A stretch of DNA of 64,000 nucleotides, taken from VSJD01 sp964617825 (GTDB lineage: Bacteria > Verrucomicrobiota > Kiritimatiellia > JAAZAB01). The position numbers and the translations under genes are program-made. Positions within the stretch are counted from its first letter, which is position 1. The number at the start of each line of letters is the position of its first letter. A model generated the notes under the pieces. The model had not been told where the DNA came from. It was given only the letters and a program-made list of their open reading frames with translations, and did not search any database. Below are positions 1-7,863 of this stretch, piece after piece. Location of the stretch: the NCBI GenBank assembly GCA_964617825.1, contig CAZTWL010000005.1, forward strand, positions 62,001 through 126,000. Reading direction: 5' to 3'.

Positions 1-1
1 A

Positions 2-523
2 ATCGATATGGCCTGGGGTACGGCGCAATTGGTGCAACGGCTGGTTACTCAAGGCTGCCGCCGGATTCGTCTGGTTTGTTTCAGCCACCGCAATTGCCGG
101 GTCGAAACGGACGCAAACGTGCGCGCATTTCGGGCGGCCATTGCCGCCGCCGGGCTGTCGGGTTTGTCCGGCGTGGTTGAGCAGCACGTGCTATCCATGC
201 AAGAAAGCGTTAATCCGGCGCCTTTCCTGGATGCCCTGGCCGGCGCCTGCGCGTCCGATGACGCCATCATCCTTCATACCCGCTTTGCCGATCCCCTTGA
301 TTATATCGGATATTTGTGGGCCAAGCACCGTGCCGCTTTGAAAAGCACAAAGATCGGTTTGATGCTTTCGGATGCTCACCCGCCGACCAGTATTGCGGGT
401 CTGCCGATCGTGCCGGTAATTCGCAGCGACCTGGAGGTGGGGCGGCGGGCGGCCGAACTGATTGCGGCCCGGATTGAGCGCAAGGGGCCGCGTCATCCGC
501 AACAAATTGCGATCAGGGCATAG
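2..523 (+). CDS. C-terminal part of a LacI-type transcriptional regulator (partial)
   Basis: The frame is open to the left edge, so the N-terminus lies outside the window. The visible 174 codons resemble the effector-binding (periplasmic-binding-protein-like) half of LacI/GntR-type regulators: a GCRRIRLVCF strand, a 'DAIILHT' segment, then the usual ending 'PVIRSDLEVGRRAAELIAARI' before a short tail. In this family that ending packs the last helix of the sensor domain. No DNA-binding domain is visible because it would be upstream. The stop is 25 nt before the next gene, in the same direction. It may regulate the downstream dehydrogenase/glycosidase genes, but that is inference only. Confidence 0.6.
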   Translation: MDMAWGTAQLVQRLVTQGCRRIRLVCFSHRNCRVETDANVRAFRAAIAAAGLSGLSGVVEQHVLSMQESVNPAPFLDALAGACASDDAIILHTRFADPLDYIGYLWAKHRAALKSTKIGLMLSDAHPPTSIAGLPIVPVIRSDLEVGRRAAELIAARIERKGPRHPQQIAIRA

Positions 524-548
524 GTATAAAACGCCTGGAGAAAACGTC

Positions 549-1523
549 GTGAATAATGCAATCGAATTGAATACGGCCAAGGAAGCGTTGAAAAGAATGT
601 GGCTGATCCGCTTGTTCGAAGAGCGCGCCAAGCAGCGCTATCAGCAGAATCGCGTCGCCGGCTGTTTTATGGGTGCGCTGCACAGTTATATCGGGCAGGA
701 AGCGGTTGCCGTCGGCATCAGTCTGAATCTGCGCGACGACGATTACGTCTTCAGCACGCACCGCGGGCACGGCCATTTGATCGCCAAAGGCGGGGATCTC
801 AAGGCGATCATGGCGGAGTTGCAGGGTAAAGCCACCGGCTGCTCGCACGGCATGGGCGGCTCCATGCACCTGTTCGATCCAAAGCTCGCATTTATGGGCG
901 GCAATGGCATTGTCGGCGGCGGTTTGCCGCTGGCCACCGGCGCCGCCTATGCGGCGCAGTACCGGCATACAACCCAGGTGGCGGTGTGCTATTTCGGTGA
1001 CGGCGCCGCCAGTCAGGGCACCTTTCACGAGGCTTTGAATATGGCCGGCTTATGGAAATTGCCCGTGATTTTCGTGTGTGAAAACAACAATTATGCGGTC
1101 CTGACGCCGGCTTGCGACACAATCGCTGTCAAGGACGTAGCGATGCGCGCCGCCGGATATGCCATGCCGGGCATCGTTCTGGATGGCAACGATCTTGAGG
1201 CGATATATTCGGCTGCGGGCGGCGCCGTCCGCAGGGCGCGGGCCGGGGAAGGTCCTTCCTTGTTGGAATGCAAGACGTTCCGGCATGATTCGCATTGCAT
1301 GGTGTTGCCCGAAATGCGCCCGGCGGACGAAATAACGCATTGGAAAACCATGGATCCCATCAAGCGGTACGAAACCCACCTGGCCAACGATCGGCAGGTC
1401 AGCGGTGAGGATTTGGCGGCCATCAAACTTGAAGCGGTCAACCTGATTGAAGCCGCCGACCAGTTTGCAGCCAAGAGCGATTTTCCGGATGCGGATAGTT
1501 TTCGCGCCAATGTCAGTCGTTAA
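549..1523 (+). CDS. Thiamine-dependent 2-oxoacid (pyruvate/acetoin) dehydrogenase E1 component, alpha subunit
   Basis: The 324-aa product belongs to the PDH/acetoin dehydrogenase E1-alpha family, which decarboxylates a 2-oxoacid (or cleaves acetoin) on thiamine diphosphate. Visible signatures are the entry helix 'LFEERAKQRY', 'GQEAVAVG', 'HRGHGHLIAKG', the TPP motif GDGAAS...NN ending in 'VCENNNYA', and 'RHDSHCM' near the C-terminus. I chose the GTG at 549 because GGAG lies 8 nt upstream at 537-540 and it gives the family start (MNNAIELNTAKEALKRMW); longer in-frame starts overlap the upstream gene. The beta subunit follows 13 nt later. No E2 or E3 gene is in the window, so PDH versus acetoin specificity is undecided. 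Confidence 0.92.
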   Translation: MNNAIELNTAKEALKRMWLIRLFEERAKQRYQQNRVAGCFMGALHSYIGQEAVAVGISLNLRDDDYVFSTHRGHGHLIAKGGDLKAIMAELQGKATGCSHGMGGSMHLFDPKLAFMGGNGIVGGGLPLATGAAYAAQYRHTTQVAVCYFGDGAASQGTFHEALNMAGLWKLPVIFVCENNNYAVLTPACDTIAVKDVAMRAAGYAMPGIVLDGNDLEAIYSAAGGAVRRARAGEGPSLLECKTFRHDSHCMVLPEMRPADEITHWKTMDPIKRYETHLANDRQVSGEDLAAIKLEAVNLIEAADQFAAKSDFPDADSFRANVSR

Positions 1524-1536
1524 ATGCGAGGATGTT

Positions 1537-2508
1537 ATGCGAACATTAAAATATATCGAGGCGGTCAACGAAGCGCTGCGCGAGGAAATGGATCGGGATG
1601 GCGATATTTTCATCCTGGGAGAGGATGTCGGAACGCTGGGCGGCGGCTACGGGGCCAGCGAGGGACTGCTCAAGCGGTTCGGCCCGATGCGCGTCCGGCA
1701 AACGCCCATCGCGGAATCGGGGTTTACGGGTTTGGCCGTCGGCGCCGCCATGGCCGGGTTGCGGCCGGTGGTGGAGATCATGTATCTGGATTTTATCACC
1801 ACGGCGATGGATCCGGTCGTCAATCAGGCCGCCAAAATCAACCTGATGTCGGATGGACTCATGAATGCGCCGATGGTAATCCGCGCTCCCTATGGCGTCA
1901 ACACCCGCGAAGCGGCCCAGCACAGCCAGAGCCTGGAAGCCTGGTTTATGCACACCCCCGGTTTGAAGGTCGTAATGCCGGCAACGGCTTACGATGCCAA
2001 GGGATTGCTGAAATCCGCGCTGCGTGAAAACGGACCGGTCATTTGCATCGAAAACCGGACTCTATATTTTCAGGCCGAGAATGTGCCCGAAGGCGAATGG
2101 CTTGTTCCGCTGGGTGAAGGCGTTGTGCGGCGTAAAGGCCAGGATATCACGGTTGTCGCCCTTTCCGCCATGGCGCCGAAAGCTTTGGCGGCGGCCGCGG
2201 CGTTGGCCGGGACAATCGACGTGGAAGTGATCGATCCGCGCTCCGTCGTGCCGCTCGATATCGAGTTGATTGCCGCCTCCGTGCGCAAGACGGGACGGTT
2301 GCTGGTCGTCCACGATGCGCCGATGCGCGGCGGCGTCGGTGCGGAAATTGTGCGGCGGATAGTGGAATTGTGTTTTGACTGGCTGGACGCTCCTCCGCGG
2401 GTCTTGGGCGGACTCGATACCCCGATCCCGTTTTCTCCTCCGCTGGAGTACGTCTGCGTCCCGGACGTCGAAGGCATCGCGAGCGCAATCCGTGAGATGG
2501 CAAATTGA
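1537..2508 (+). CDS. Thiamine-dependent 2-oxoacid dehydrogenase E1 component, beta subunit
   Basis: A 323-aa E1-beta/transketolase-C family protein, partner of the preceding gene in the alpha2beta2 E1. Signatures are 'EAVNEALREEMDRD', 'GEDVGTLGG', 'FGPMRVRQTPIAESGFTG', 'EIMYLDFI', 'HSQSLEAWFMHTPGLKVVMPAT' and the C-terminal transketolase domain 'VEVIDPRSVVPLD...RTGRLLVVHDA'-type core. The ATG at 1537 sits after GAGGATG and matches the family start (MRTLKYIEAVNEAL). Length is usual for the family (about 325). It is co-transcribed with E1-alpha. The lipoyl E2 and E3 expected next to it are absent; a secreted glycan-active protein follows instead. Confidence 0.93.
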   Translation: MRTLKYIEAVNEALREEMDRDGDIFILGEDVGTLGGGYGASEGLLKRFGPMRVRQTPIAESGFTGLAVGAAMAGLRPVVEIMYLDFITTAMDPVVNQAAKINLMSDGLMNAPMVIRAPYGVNTREAAQHSQSLEAWFMHTPGLKVVMPATAYDAKGLLKSALRENGPVICIENRTLYFQAENVPEGEWLVPLGEGVVRRKGQDITVVALSAMAPKALAAAAALAGTIDVEVIDPRSVVPLDIELIAASVRKTGRLLVVHDAPMRGGVGAEIVRRIVELCFDWLDAPPRVLGGLDTPIPFSPPLEYVCVPDVEGIASAIREMAN

Positions 2509-2540
2509 ACATTGGAATCACAACCGGAAGGAAGCCAAAA

Positions 2541-4955
2541 ATGAAAATGCTCAAGACTGGTTTTGCAGCGGGCTTGTTTATGTTGGCGGCTTGTGCGTTC
2601 GCGGATGATTGCGATCTGGTGAAGGACGGAAAGGCGACAAGTTGCATCGTCCTGCCGGACAATGCCGGCCTGGCGGAAAAGCACGCCGCGAACGAGTTGG
2701 CGCTTTTCCTTGAAAAAGTGACCGGGGCCAAGCTTGCCATTCGGGACACGCCCTCCAAGGATCTTTGTAATATCTATCTTGGCACGGCCGAGGCGAAGAA
2801 CATGCCGCGGTCCGCGGCCGTTGACACGGCCGTATCGCGGTTGAAAGACGATGGTTTTGTTCTGGCCGCCGACAAGGACGGCGTCCGGGTTATTGGCAAA
2901 AAGCCGGTAGGCGTTCTGTATGGCGCTTATGAAATCCTGAAAAAATATGCCGATATGCGGTGGTTTGCCCCCGGGGCCGAGTATGAATGGTTTGCAAAGA
3001 AGCAGTCGGTGTCCGTCCCGGAGCAAATAACGGTCAGCAATCCATCGTTAGCTATTCGCCGCTTCTGGTTTGCTTGCTCCGTGCCGGGCACAAACTCGTG
3101 GGATTGGATGGTTCGCAATGGCGTGACTATCCAGGCCTACAAGCGGGAATACAAAACGTGGCGAGCGGAACTTGAGAAGAGGGGGGCTGTAATCCTTGAC
3201 GGGGGCAACTGCTTCTATCAGCTGCTCGGTGACGATCTCTTTGCCGAACATCCCGAATATTTCCCGTTAATCGACGGCAAGCGCGAGAAGACGGCTGGGG
3301 CTTCAGGCGCAAATTGCCGGCAACCCTGCACGTCCAATCCGAAAGTTGCCGAAATCATGGCAGAGTCCCTCGATAAATACCTGGAAACGACGCCCAAGGG
3401 TGGCAGTTATTTGGTCGGCAATAACGATGGCACCATTTGGTGCCAGTGCGAAAACTGCAAGAAAATCGACCCGCCGGATGAAAAACAAAAAAAATATATG
3501 GGAACGCGGTATTATACCTTTATCAACAAGGTTGCCGGCGAAGTCTATAAGACCCATCCCGATGCGGACCTGTGGGCGTATGCCTATCAGAATTTCCAAT
3601 ATCCGCCGACCGGCGTCGTGCCCGATCCGCGCATTTCCGTCCAGGCCGCCATTCATGGCCGCTGCTATCGGCACTCCATGGCCGACCTGCGATGCAAAGT
3701 CAATGACAGATACAGGGACATTCTTAGTCAATGGGGGAAGTTGAAGAATACGGTCAGCACCCTTGAATTTATCAACGCTTCGTGTTTCCCCAGCGGCTAC
3801 CTGCCTTTGGAACATGTCCTGACCGAGGACGTTAAATACTATAAGAAAATCGGCTTGGCCGGTTGCACTTTCTTTACCAATCCCCCCGACGGCATTCATC
3901 GGGTTCCGTGGGATGCTCCGCGTTACCGCGAAAACTGGTTGACGTTGTGGCAGCCCTATTATCTTATGGCGCAGTTGCTCTGGAATGCCGATGCCGATTA
4001 TGCGGCGCTGTATGAGGACATGGGCTCAAAATACTATGGGAAAACGTGGCCGGCCATGAAAAAATATCGCGAGCTTCTGACAAAGGCCTACGAGGAAACT
4101 CCCGGCCATGGAGCCGGCGGGGCCGGTAAATGCCTGGAGCAGCCGGATGTTGAAAAGACACTCCTGAGCCTGTTGGACGAAGCGGAAAAGGCGGCGGGCG
4201 ACGATCAGGCGGCCATGAAAAAGATAAAGCGCGACCGTGAATATTTTCAGTCATACTGGCAGCGCCCACATGAGGAATACAAGTCCAAGATTCCCAAGGA
4301 ACTGAATGTCCGCAAGCGGGGCGACAAAATAGCCGTGGACGGCAAGTTTGATGAGGACGATTGGAAGAAGGCCGATTTTATAACCAATTTTAGCGCAATG
4401 GGCGGAAAGACCGCGGCCGATCCGCAAACGTTCGTTAAAATGCTTTATGACGAAAACAACATTTATCTGGCGATTGAGGCCATGGAGCCGGAGCCAGCCA
4501 AAATGCGGATCAAGGTCGTGGAGCGCGATGGCCCATTATGGGATGATTGCAGCTTGGAATGTTTTATTGCCGTTCCCGGGACGAGTGAAAAGTATGAACA
4601 TATTATCGTAAATCCGAATGGCGTGGTTTATGATGCCCTTAGCCTCGAGGCGAACGATAACGATGCAAAATTCGATTCCGGCCTTGAAATCAAGACTGCA
4701 ATTCTGGCGGATCGGTGGATTACGGAAATCCGTATTCCCACCGCCGCGCTTGGGCGTAGGATCCGGGACGGCGAAACCTGGAAGATCAACATTGCCCGCA
4801 GCCGCTATCTCGTCGACGGTAAGAGCCAGTTAAGCTCGTGGAGCAACGGTGTCTTTCATGGACCGGAAGCCTATAGATCCGTCGTGTTTGGCGATCGGGC
4901 CTTGATTAAAAACGGCGATTTTGAGGATGCGGTCGATTCGAAGAAAAAACCTTGA
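2541..4955 (+). CDS. Secreted DUF4838 protein with C-terminal CBM9-like domain (putative glycan-active enzyme)
   Basis: The 804-aa product starts with a signal peptide (MKMLKTGFAAGLFMLAACAFA). Residues about 45-130 resemble the alpha-glucuronidase (GH67) N-terminal domain found before DUF4838 ('HAANELALFLEKVTGAKL'). The central part, about 170-560, is DUF4838-like with the Cys pair region 'WCQCENCKKIDPP' near residue 300. From about 588 to 790 there is a CBM9-like sugar-binding fold ('AVDGKFDEDDWKKADFI', 'LWDDCSLECFI', 'SSWSNG'). DUF4838 proteins are predicted glycoside hydrolases in polysaccharide degraders, but substrate and catalytic residues are not established here. The start at 2541 follows GGAAGGAAG. 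It lies 32 nt after E1-beta in the same direction. Confidence 0.85.
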   Translation: MKMLKTGFAAGLFMLAACAFADDCDLVKDGKATSCIVLPDNAGLAEKHAANELALFLEKVTGAKLAIRDTPSKDLCNIYLGTAEAKNMPRSAAVDTAVSRLKDDGFVLAADKDGVRVIGKKPVGVLYGAYEILKKYADMRWFAPGAEYEWFAKKQSVSVPEQITVSNPSLAIRRFWFACSVPGTNSWDWMVRNGVTIQAYKREYKTWRAELEKRGAVILDGGNCFYQLLGDDLFAEHPEYFPLIDGKREKTAGASGANCRQPCTSNPKVAEIMAESLDKYLETTPKGGSYLVGNNDGTIWCQCENCKKIDPPDEKQKKYMGTRYYTFINKVAGEVYKTHPDADLWAYAYQNFQYPPTGVVPDPRISVQAAIHGRCYRHSMADLRCKVNDRYRDILSQWGKLKNTVSTLEFINASCFPSGYLPLEHVLTEDVKYYKKIGLAGCTFFTNPPDGIHRVPWDAPRYRENWLTLWQPYYLMAQLLWNADADYAALYEDMGSKYYGKTWPAMKKYRELLTKAYEETPGHGAGGAGKCLEQPDVEKTLLSLLDEAEKAAGDDQAAMKKIKRDREYFQSYWQRPHEEYKSKIPKELNVRKRGDKIAVDGKFDEDDWKKADFITNFSAMGGKTAADPQTFVKMLYDENNIYLAIEAMEPEPAKMRIKVVERDGPLWDDCSLECFIAVPGTSEKYEHIIVNPNGVVYDALSLEANDNDAKFDSGLEIKTAILADRWITEIRIPTAALGRRIRDGETWKINIARSRYLVDGKSQLSSWSNGVFHGPEAYRSVVFGDRALIKNGDFEDAVDSKKKP

Positions 4956-4977
4956 ATTAACACTGTGAATCGAGACG

Positions 4978-5460
4978 ATGATTTTCATCAGGACATTTTG
5001 TGCGCTTGGCTTATTGGCCATAGCAGGCGGCGCAGTCGCGGATGGTTCGAATTCCGTCGACAAGGCCGTTGCCAATAAAGTCCCCTGCCATTGGTTGTGC
5101 GCTAGTGCCAATGTGGAATTGCGGGAAGGCGGCGCCGCTTCCGGGCGGCAGTTTGTCAGAATCGAGGATGGGAGCCGAATCCACCAGGAGATCGACCAGC
5201 CGGCGGATTTCAGGGACAGCCTGCGGATCAGGGCAAAAGTCCGCGGCAAAGGCGTCTTGGATATCTATGTTTATTGCTATGAACGCACTTCGCGGAAAAA
5301 TATACCTTCGATCTTGATCAAAAGCGCAAAGATCGATGCGCTTGAATGGATTCCCGTTGAGGCAACCTATAAATGCGCCGACGATAGGATTCTCCGCCTG
5401 GCGTTCCATGCCAATGGCGGCGCTCTCGATCTCGACGATGTCAGCATAACCCCGGAATAA
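4978..5460 (+). CDS. Small secreted protein, probable carbohydrate-binding (galactose-binding-like) fold
   Basis: A 160-aa product with an N-terminal signal peptide (MIFIRTFCALGLLAIAGGAVA). The mature part has the beta-sandwich rhythm of CBM/galactose-binding-like domains: 'SGRQFVRIEDGSRIHQEID', 'DSLRIRAKVRGKGVLDIYVY', 'EWIPVEATYKCADDRILRLAF' and the final 'ALDLDDVSITPE', a typical closing strand. I see no catalytic motif. It begins 22 nt after the DUF4838 gene and is probably co-transcribed and functionally tied to it. The fold assignment is inference from pattern; the secreted nature is clearer. Confidence 0.7.
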   Translation: MIFIRTFCALGLLAIAGGAVADGSNSVDKAVANKVPCHWLCASANVELREGGAASGRQFVRIEDGSRIHQEIDQPADFRDSLRIRAKVRGKGVLDIYVYCYERTSRKNIPSILIKSAKIDALEWIPVEATYKCADDRILRLAFHANGGALDLDDVSITPE

Positions 5461-5564
5461 GCCCCGCGACCGGTTTCGCGCGATGCCAGTCTGCGCCTTG
5501 GCGGCCCGGATTTGTCGACGACCGCGTAAGTTCATTGACTAATAGATCGTTATCCAAAATACCG

Positions 5565-5592
5565 TTGACAAGGGCTATCCGGGATATATTAT
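5565..5592 (+). promoter_or_regulatory. Predicted sigma-70-type promoter for the EF-Tu-like mini gene
   Basis: TTGACA at 5565-5570 is followed after 16 nt by TATTAT at 5587-5592, in the 204-bp gap before the small gene at 5665. It is the only good -35/-10 pair I found here. Position relative to the gene gives a leader of about 65 nt. Not experimentally supported. Confidence 0.5.
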
Positions 5593-5664
5593 TTACTTAG
5601 CACAATGGGCGTTGGGATCGGCCATGTAAATCAACAACCGGTTTTGCCGGTAGAAGGAGGCATT

Positions 5665-5925
5665 ATGGCGGAAACCAAGATCGGTCACATCTCGCATTAC
5701 TTCAGCCATGTCGGCGTCGGCGCGATTCAACTGACGGATGGCGATTTGGCCGTAGGCGACACCATCCATATCAAGGGCCATACGAGCGATTTGACCCAGG
5801 TTGTCGAATCCATGCAAATCGAGCACGCCAATGTGTCGAAAGCCATTCGCGGGCAGAATGCGGGCACCAAGCTCAGCGATCATGTCCGGGTCAACGACAC
5901 CGTTTTCAAGGTTGTGCCGGATTAA
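5665..5925 (+). CDS. EF-Tu domain-2-like mini protein (translation elongation factor-like)
   Basis: An 86-aa protein made of a single beta-barrel like domain 2 of translational GTPases: 'IGHISHYFSHVGVGAIQL', 'LAVGDTIHIKGHTSDLTQVVESMQIEH' and 'GTKLSDHVRVNDTVFKVV'. No GTPase domain is present. Stand-alone proteins of this type are annotated as translation elongation factor-like proteins; their role is not known. The ATG at 5665 is placed by GAAGGAGG (5653-5660). A promoter-like pair lies upstream and a perfect 10-bp hairpin begins 18 nt after the stop, so it looks monocistronic. Confidence 0.82.
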   Translation: MAETKIGHISHYFSHVGVGAIQLTDGDLAVGDTIHIKGHTSDLTQVVESMQIEHANVSKAIRGQNAGTKLSDHVRVNDTVFKVVPD

Positions 5926-5943
5926 TCCGAACGCCTCATACAG

Positions 5944-5969
5944 CGGCGCCGGCTTCCATGCCGGCGCCG
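5944..5969 (+). terminator. Strong GC hairpin after the EF-Tu-like gene
   Basis: CGGCGCCGGC (5944-5953), a 6-nt loop TTCCAT and GCCGGCGCCG (5960-5969) form a perfect 10-bp stem. There is no T run directly behind it. A second weak hairpin (5986-5998) followed by TTGTTTTTTT (5999-6008) lies a little further on. Together they probably end the mini gene's transcript before polX. Confidence 0.55.
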
Positions 5970-6079
5970 TGGCTGCCAGGTAACTGCCGGAGGGCGGCTT
6001 GTTTTTTTGCAGAGGAGGCATTCTTTATTTCCTTGCCAAGCTGGTGTTTGAAACTGACTGCGCCAAGAAAGAGGCCGGT

Positions 6080-7801
6080 ATGCCAGTTCATAATATCGAA
6101 ATTTACCAGGCCCTGGATAAACTCGCCGATCTGCTGGAAATTGAGGGCGCCAATGCTTTCCGCGTGCGTGCTTACCGTAACGCGGCGCGCCTTATTGAAA
6201 GCCTGCCGCGCAGCGTGGCCGATATGGTGGCGGCCAACGAGGACTTGGCCGAATTGCCCGGGATTGGCGCGGCTTTGGCCCAGAAACTCAAGGAAATCGT
6301 GGCAACCGGCCATCTCGCGGCGCTGGAACAGGAGGCCAAGCACATCCCGGCAGCGCTCAGCGACCTGCTGAAAATTCCAGGGCTTGGGCCGCGGCGTGTG
6401 CACGAGCTTTTTGTAAATTTGAAGATTACGGATGTGAAAAGCCTGGACCGTGCCGTGCGGGAGGGCAAGCTTCAGGCGCTGCCTGGCTTTGGGGAAAAGA
6501 CGACAACCCGGATTCGTGAGCATCTTGATCGTAAAACCAGGACGATGGCGCGGATGTTGCTGGCGACAGCCGAAGAAGTGGTCGAGTCCCTGCTGAAAAC
6601 CCTGCGCGCCGAAAAAGGCGTCAAGCAAGTTGTGCCGGCCGGCAGTTTCCGGCGGCGGCAGGAAACGGTGGGGGATGTGGATCTTCTGGTGACCTGTGCG
6701 GACAGCGCCGGAGTCATGCGCCGGTTTGTCGGCTACGAGGACGTGGCCCAGATAATTTCCAATGGGATAACCCGCTCGTCGGTCATCCTGCGCTCCGGTT
6801 TGCATGTCGATCTGCGAGTGGTGCCGGAAGAATCTTACGGCGCAGCGTTGCACTATTTCACCGGGTCCAAGGCGCACAATATTGCCGTCCGCGCGCGCGG
6901 GGTCAAAGCCGGGCTCAAGATCAATGAATATGGCGTGTTTCGCGGCGAAGAGCGCGTGGGCGGGGCGACCGAGCCCGAGGTGTATGCGGCCGTGCAATTG
7001 CCGTATATCGATCCGGAATTGCGCGAGGATCGCGGCGAAATCGAGGCGGCGGAAAAAGGATGCTTGCCACAACTGGTTACGCTGGCGGATATTCGCGGCG
7101 ATTTGCAGTCGCACTCGACCGCCACCGACGGCCAGGCCGGCATTCCGGAAATGGCTGAGGCCGCCCGCAAACGCGGTTACGAATACCTGGCAATCACGGA
7201 CCATTCTCAGCGGATGACCATGGTCCACGGGCTGAACGCCACCCGGCTGGCCCAGCAGATTCGTGAAATCGATCGCCTCAACGAAAAAAGCGGCGGCTTC
7301 CGCATTTTGAAAGCCATAGAGGTCGACATCCTCGAAAGCGGGGAGTTGGATTTGGCCGATTCGATTCTAAAAGAATTGGATGTGGTCGTGGGCGCCTTGC
7401 ATTCCCTCTACAACCTTTCGCTTGAAAAACAGACCGAACGGATTGTGCGCGCCATGGATAATCCTTATTTCAACATATTTGCGCATCCCACCGGCCGGTT
7501 GATCGGCGAGCGCGATGGCTACGAAGTCGACTTGAATCGCGTTTTATATGCGGCCAAGGAACGCGGCTGTTTCCTGGAACTCAATGCCCATCCCATGCGA
7601 CTGGACTTGAACGATGTCTATTGCCGGTTGGCCAAGGAGATGGGCGTAAAGGTTGCCATTTCCACGGATTCTCATAATCCCTTAAGCTTGGATTTCATGC
7701 GCTATGGCATCGGTCAGGCGCGTCGCGGCTGGCTGGAAAAAGACGATATTCTCAATACGCGCCCCTGGAGCGCCCTGCAAAAGCTGCTGAAACGAAATTG
7801 A
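6080..7801 (+). CDS. polX: DNA polymerase/3'-5' exonuclease PolX
   Basis: The 573-aa length matches bacterial PolX. The N-terminal helix-hairpin-helix part contains 'EDLAELPGIGAALAQKLKEI' and 'LLKIPGLGPRRVHELF'. The nucleotidyltransferase core has 'GSFRRRQETVGDVDLLVT', with the catalytic aspartates in GDVDLL. The C-terminal PHP domain has 'GDLQSHSTATDG', 'ITDHSQRM', 'AHPTGR' and 'ISTDSH'. The first PHP motif reads DLQSH rather than DLHxH, a variant of the first metal ligand. The family fills short gaps in base-excision repair and trims 3' ends. The ATG at 6080 gives the family start (MPVHNIEIYQALDKLADLLE). A strong AGAGGAGG at 6011-6018 lies upstream but has no suitable start codon behind it. 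Confidence 0.95.
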   Translation: MPVHNIEIYQALDKLADLLEIEGANAFRVRAYRNAARLIESLPRSVADMVAANEDLAELPGIGAALAQKLKEIVATGHLAALEQEAKHIPAALSDLLKIPGLGPRRVHELFVNLKITDVKSLDRAVREGKLQALPGFGEKTTTRIREHLDRKTRTMARMLLATAEEVVESLLKTLRAEKGVKQVVPAGSFRRRQETVGDVDLLVTCADSAGVMRRFVGYEDVAQIISNGITRSSVILRSGLHVDLRVVPEESYGAALHYFTGSKAHNIAVRARGVKAGLKINEYGVFRGEERVGGATEPEVYAAVQLPYIDPELREDRGEIEAAEKGCLPQLVTLADIRGDLQSHSTATDGQAGIPEMAEAARKRGYEYLAITDHSQRMTMVHGLNATRLAQQIREIDRLNEKSGGFRILKAIEVDILESGELDLADSILKELDVVVGALHSLYNLSLEKQTERIVRAMDNPYFNIFAHPTGRLIGERDGYEVDLNRVLYAAKERGCFLELNAHPMRLDLNDVYCRLAKEMGVKVAISTDSHNPLSLDFMRYGIGQARRGWLEKDDILNTRPWSALQKLLKRN

Positions 7802-7863
7802 CGATTTGCCCGTTCCGCAAAATTTGCTTTTTTAAGCTCGCCCGATTCCTTATATTCCGCCCC

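Noticed and set aside
6011..6079. Translation start of polX directly behind the strong AGAGGAGG at 6011-6018
   Set aside because: The nearest in-frame codon is ATT one base after the motif, too close to work, and the added residues are not family-like. The ATG at 6080 is used.
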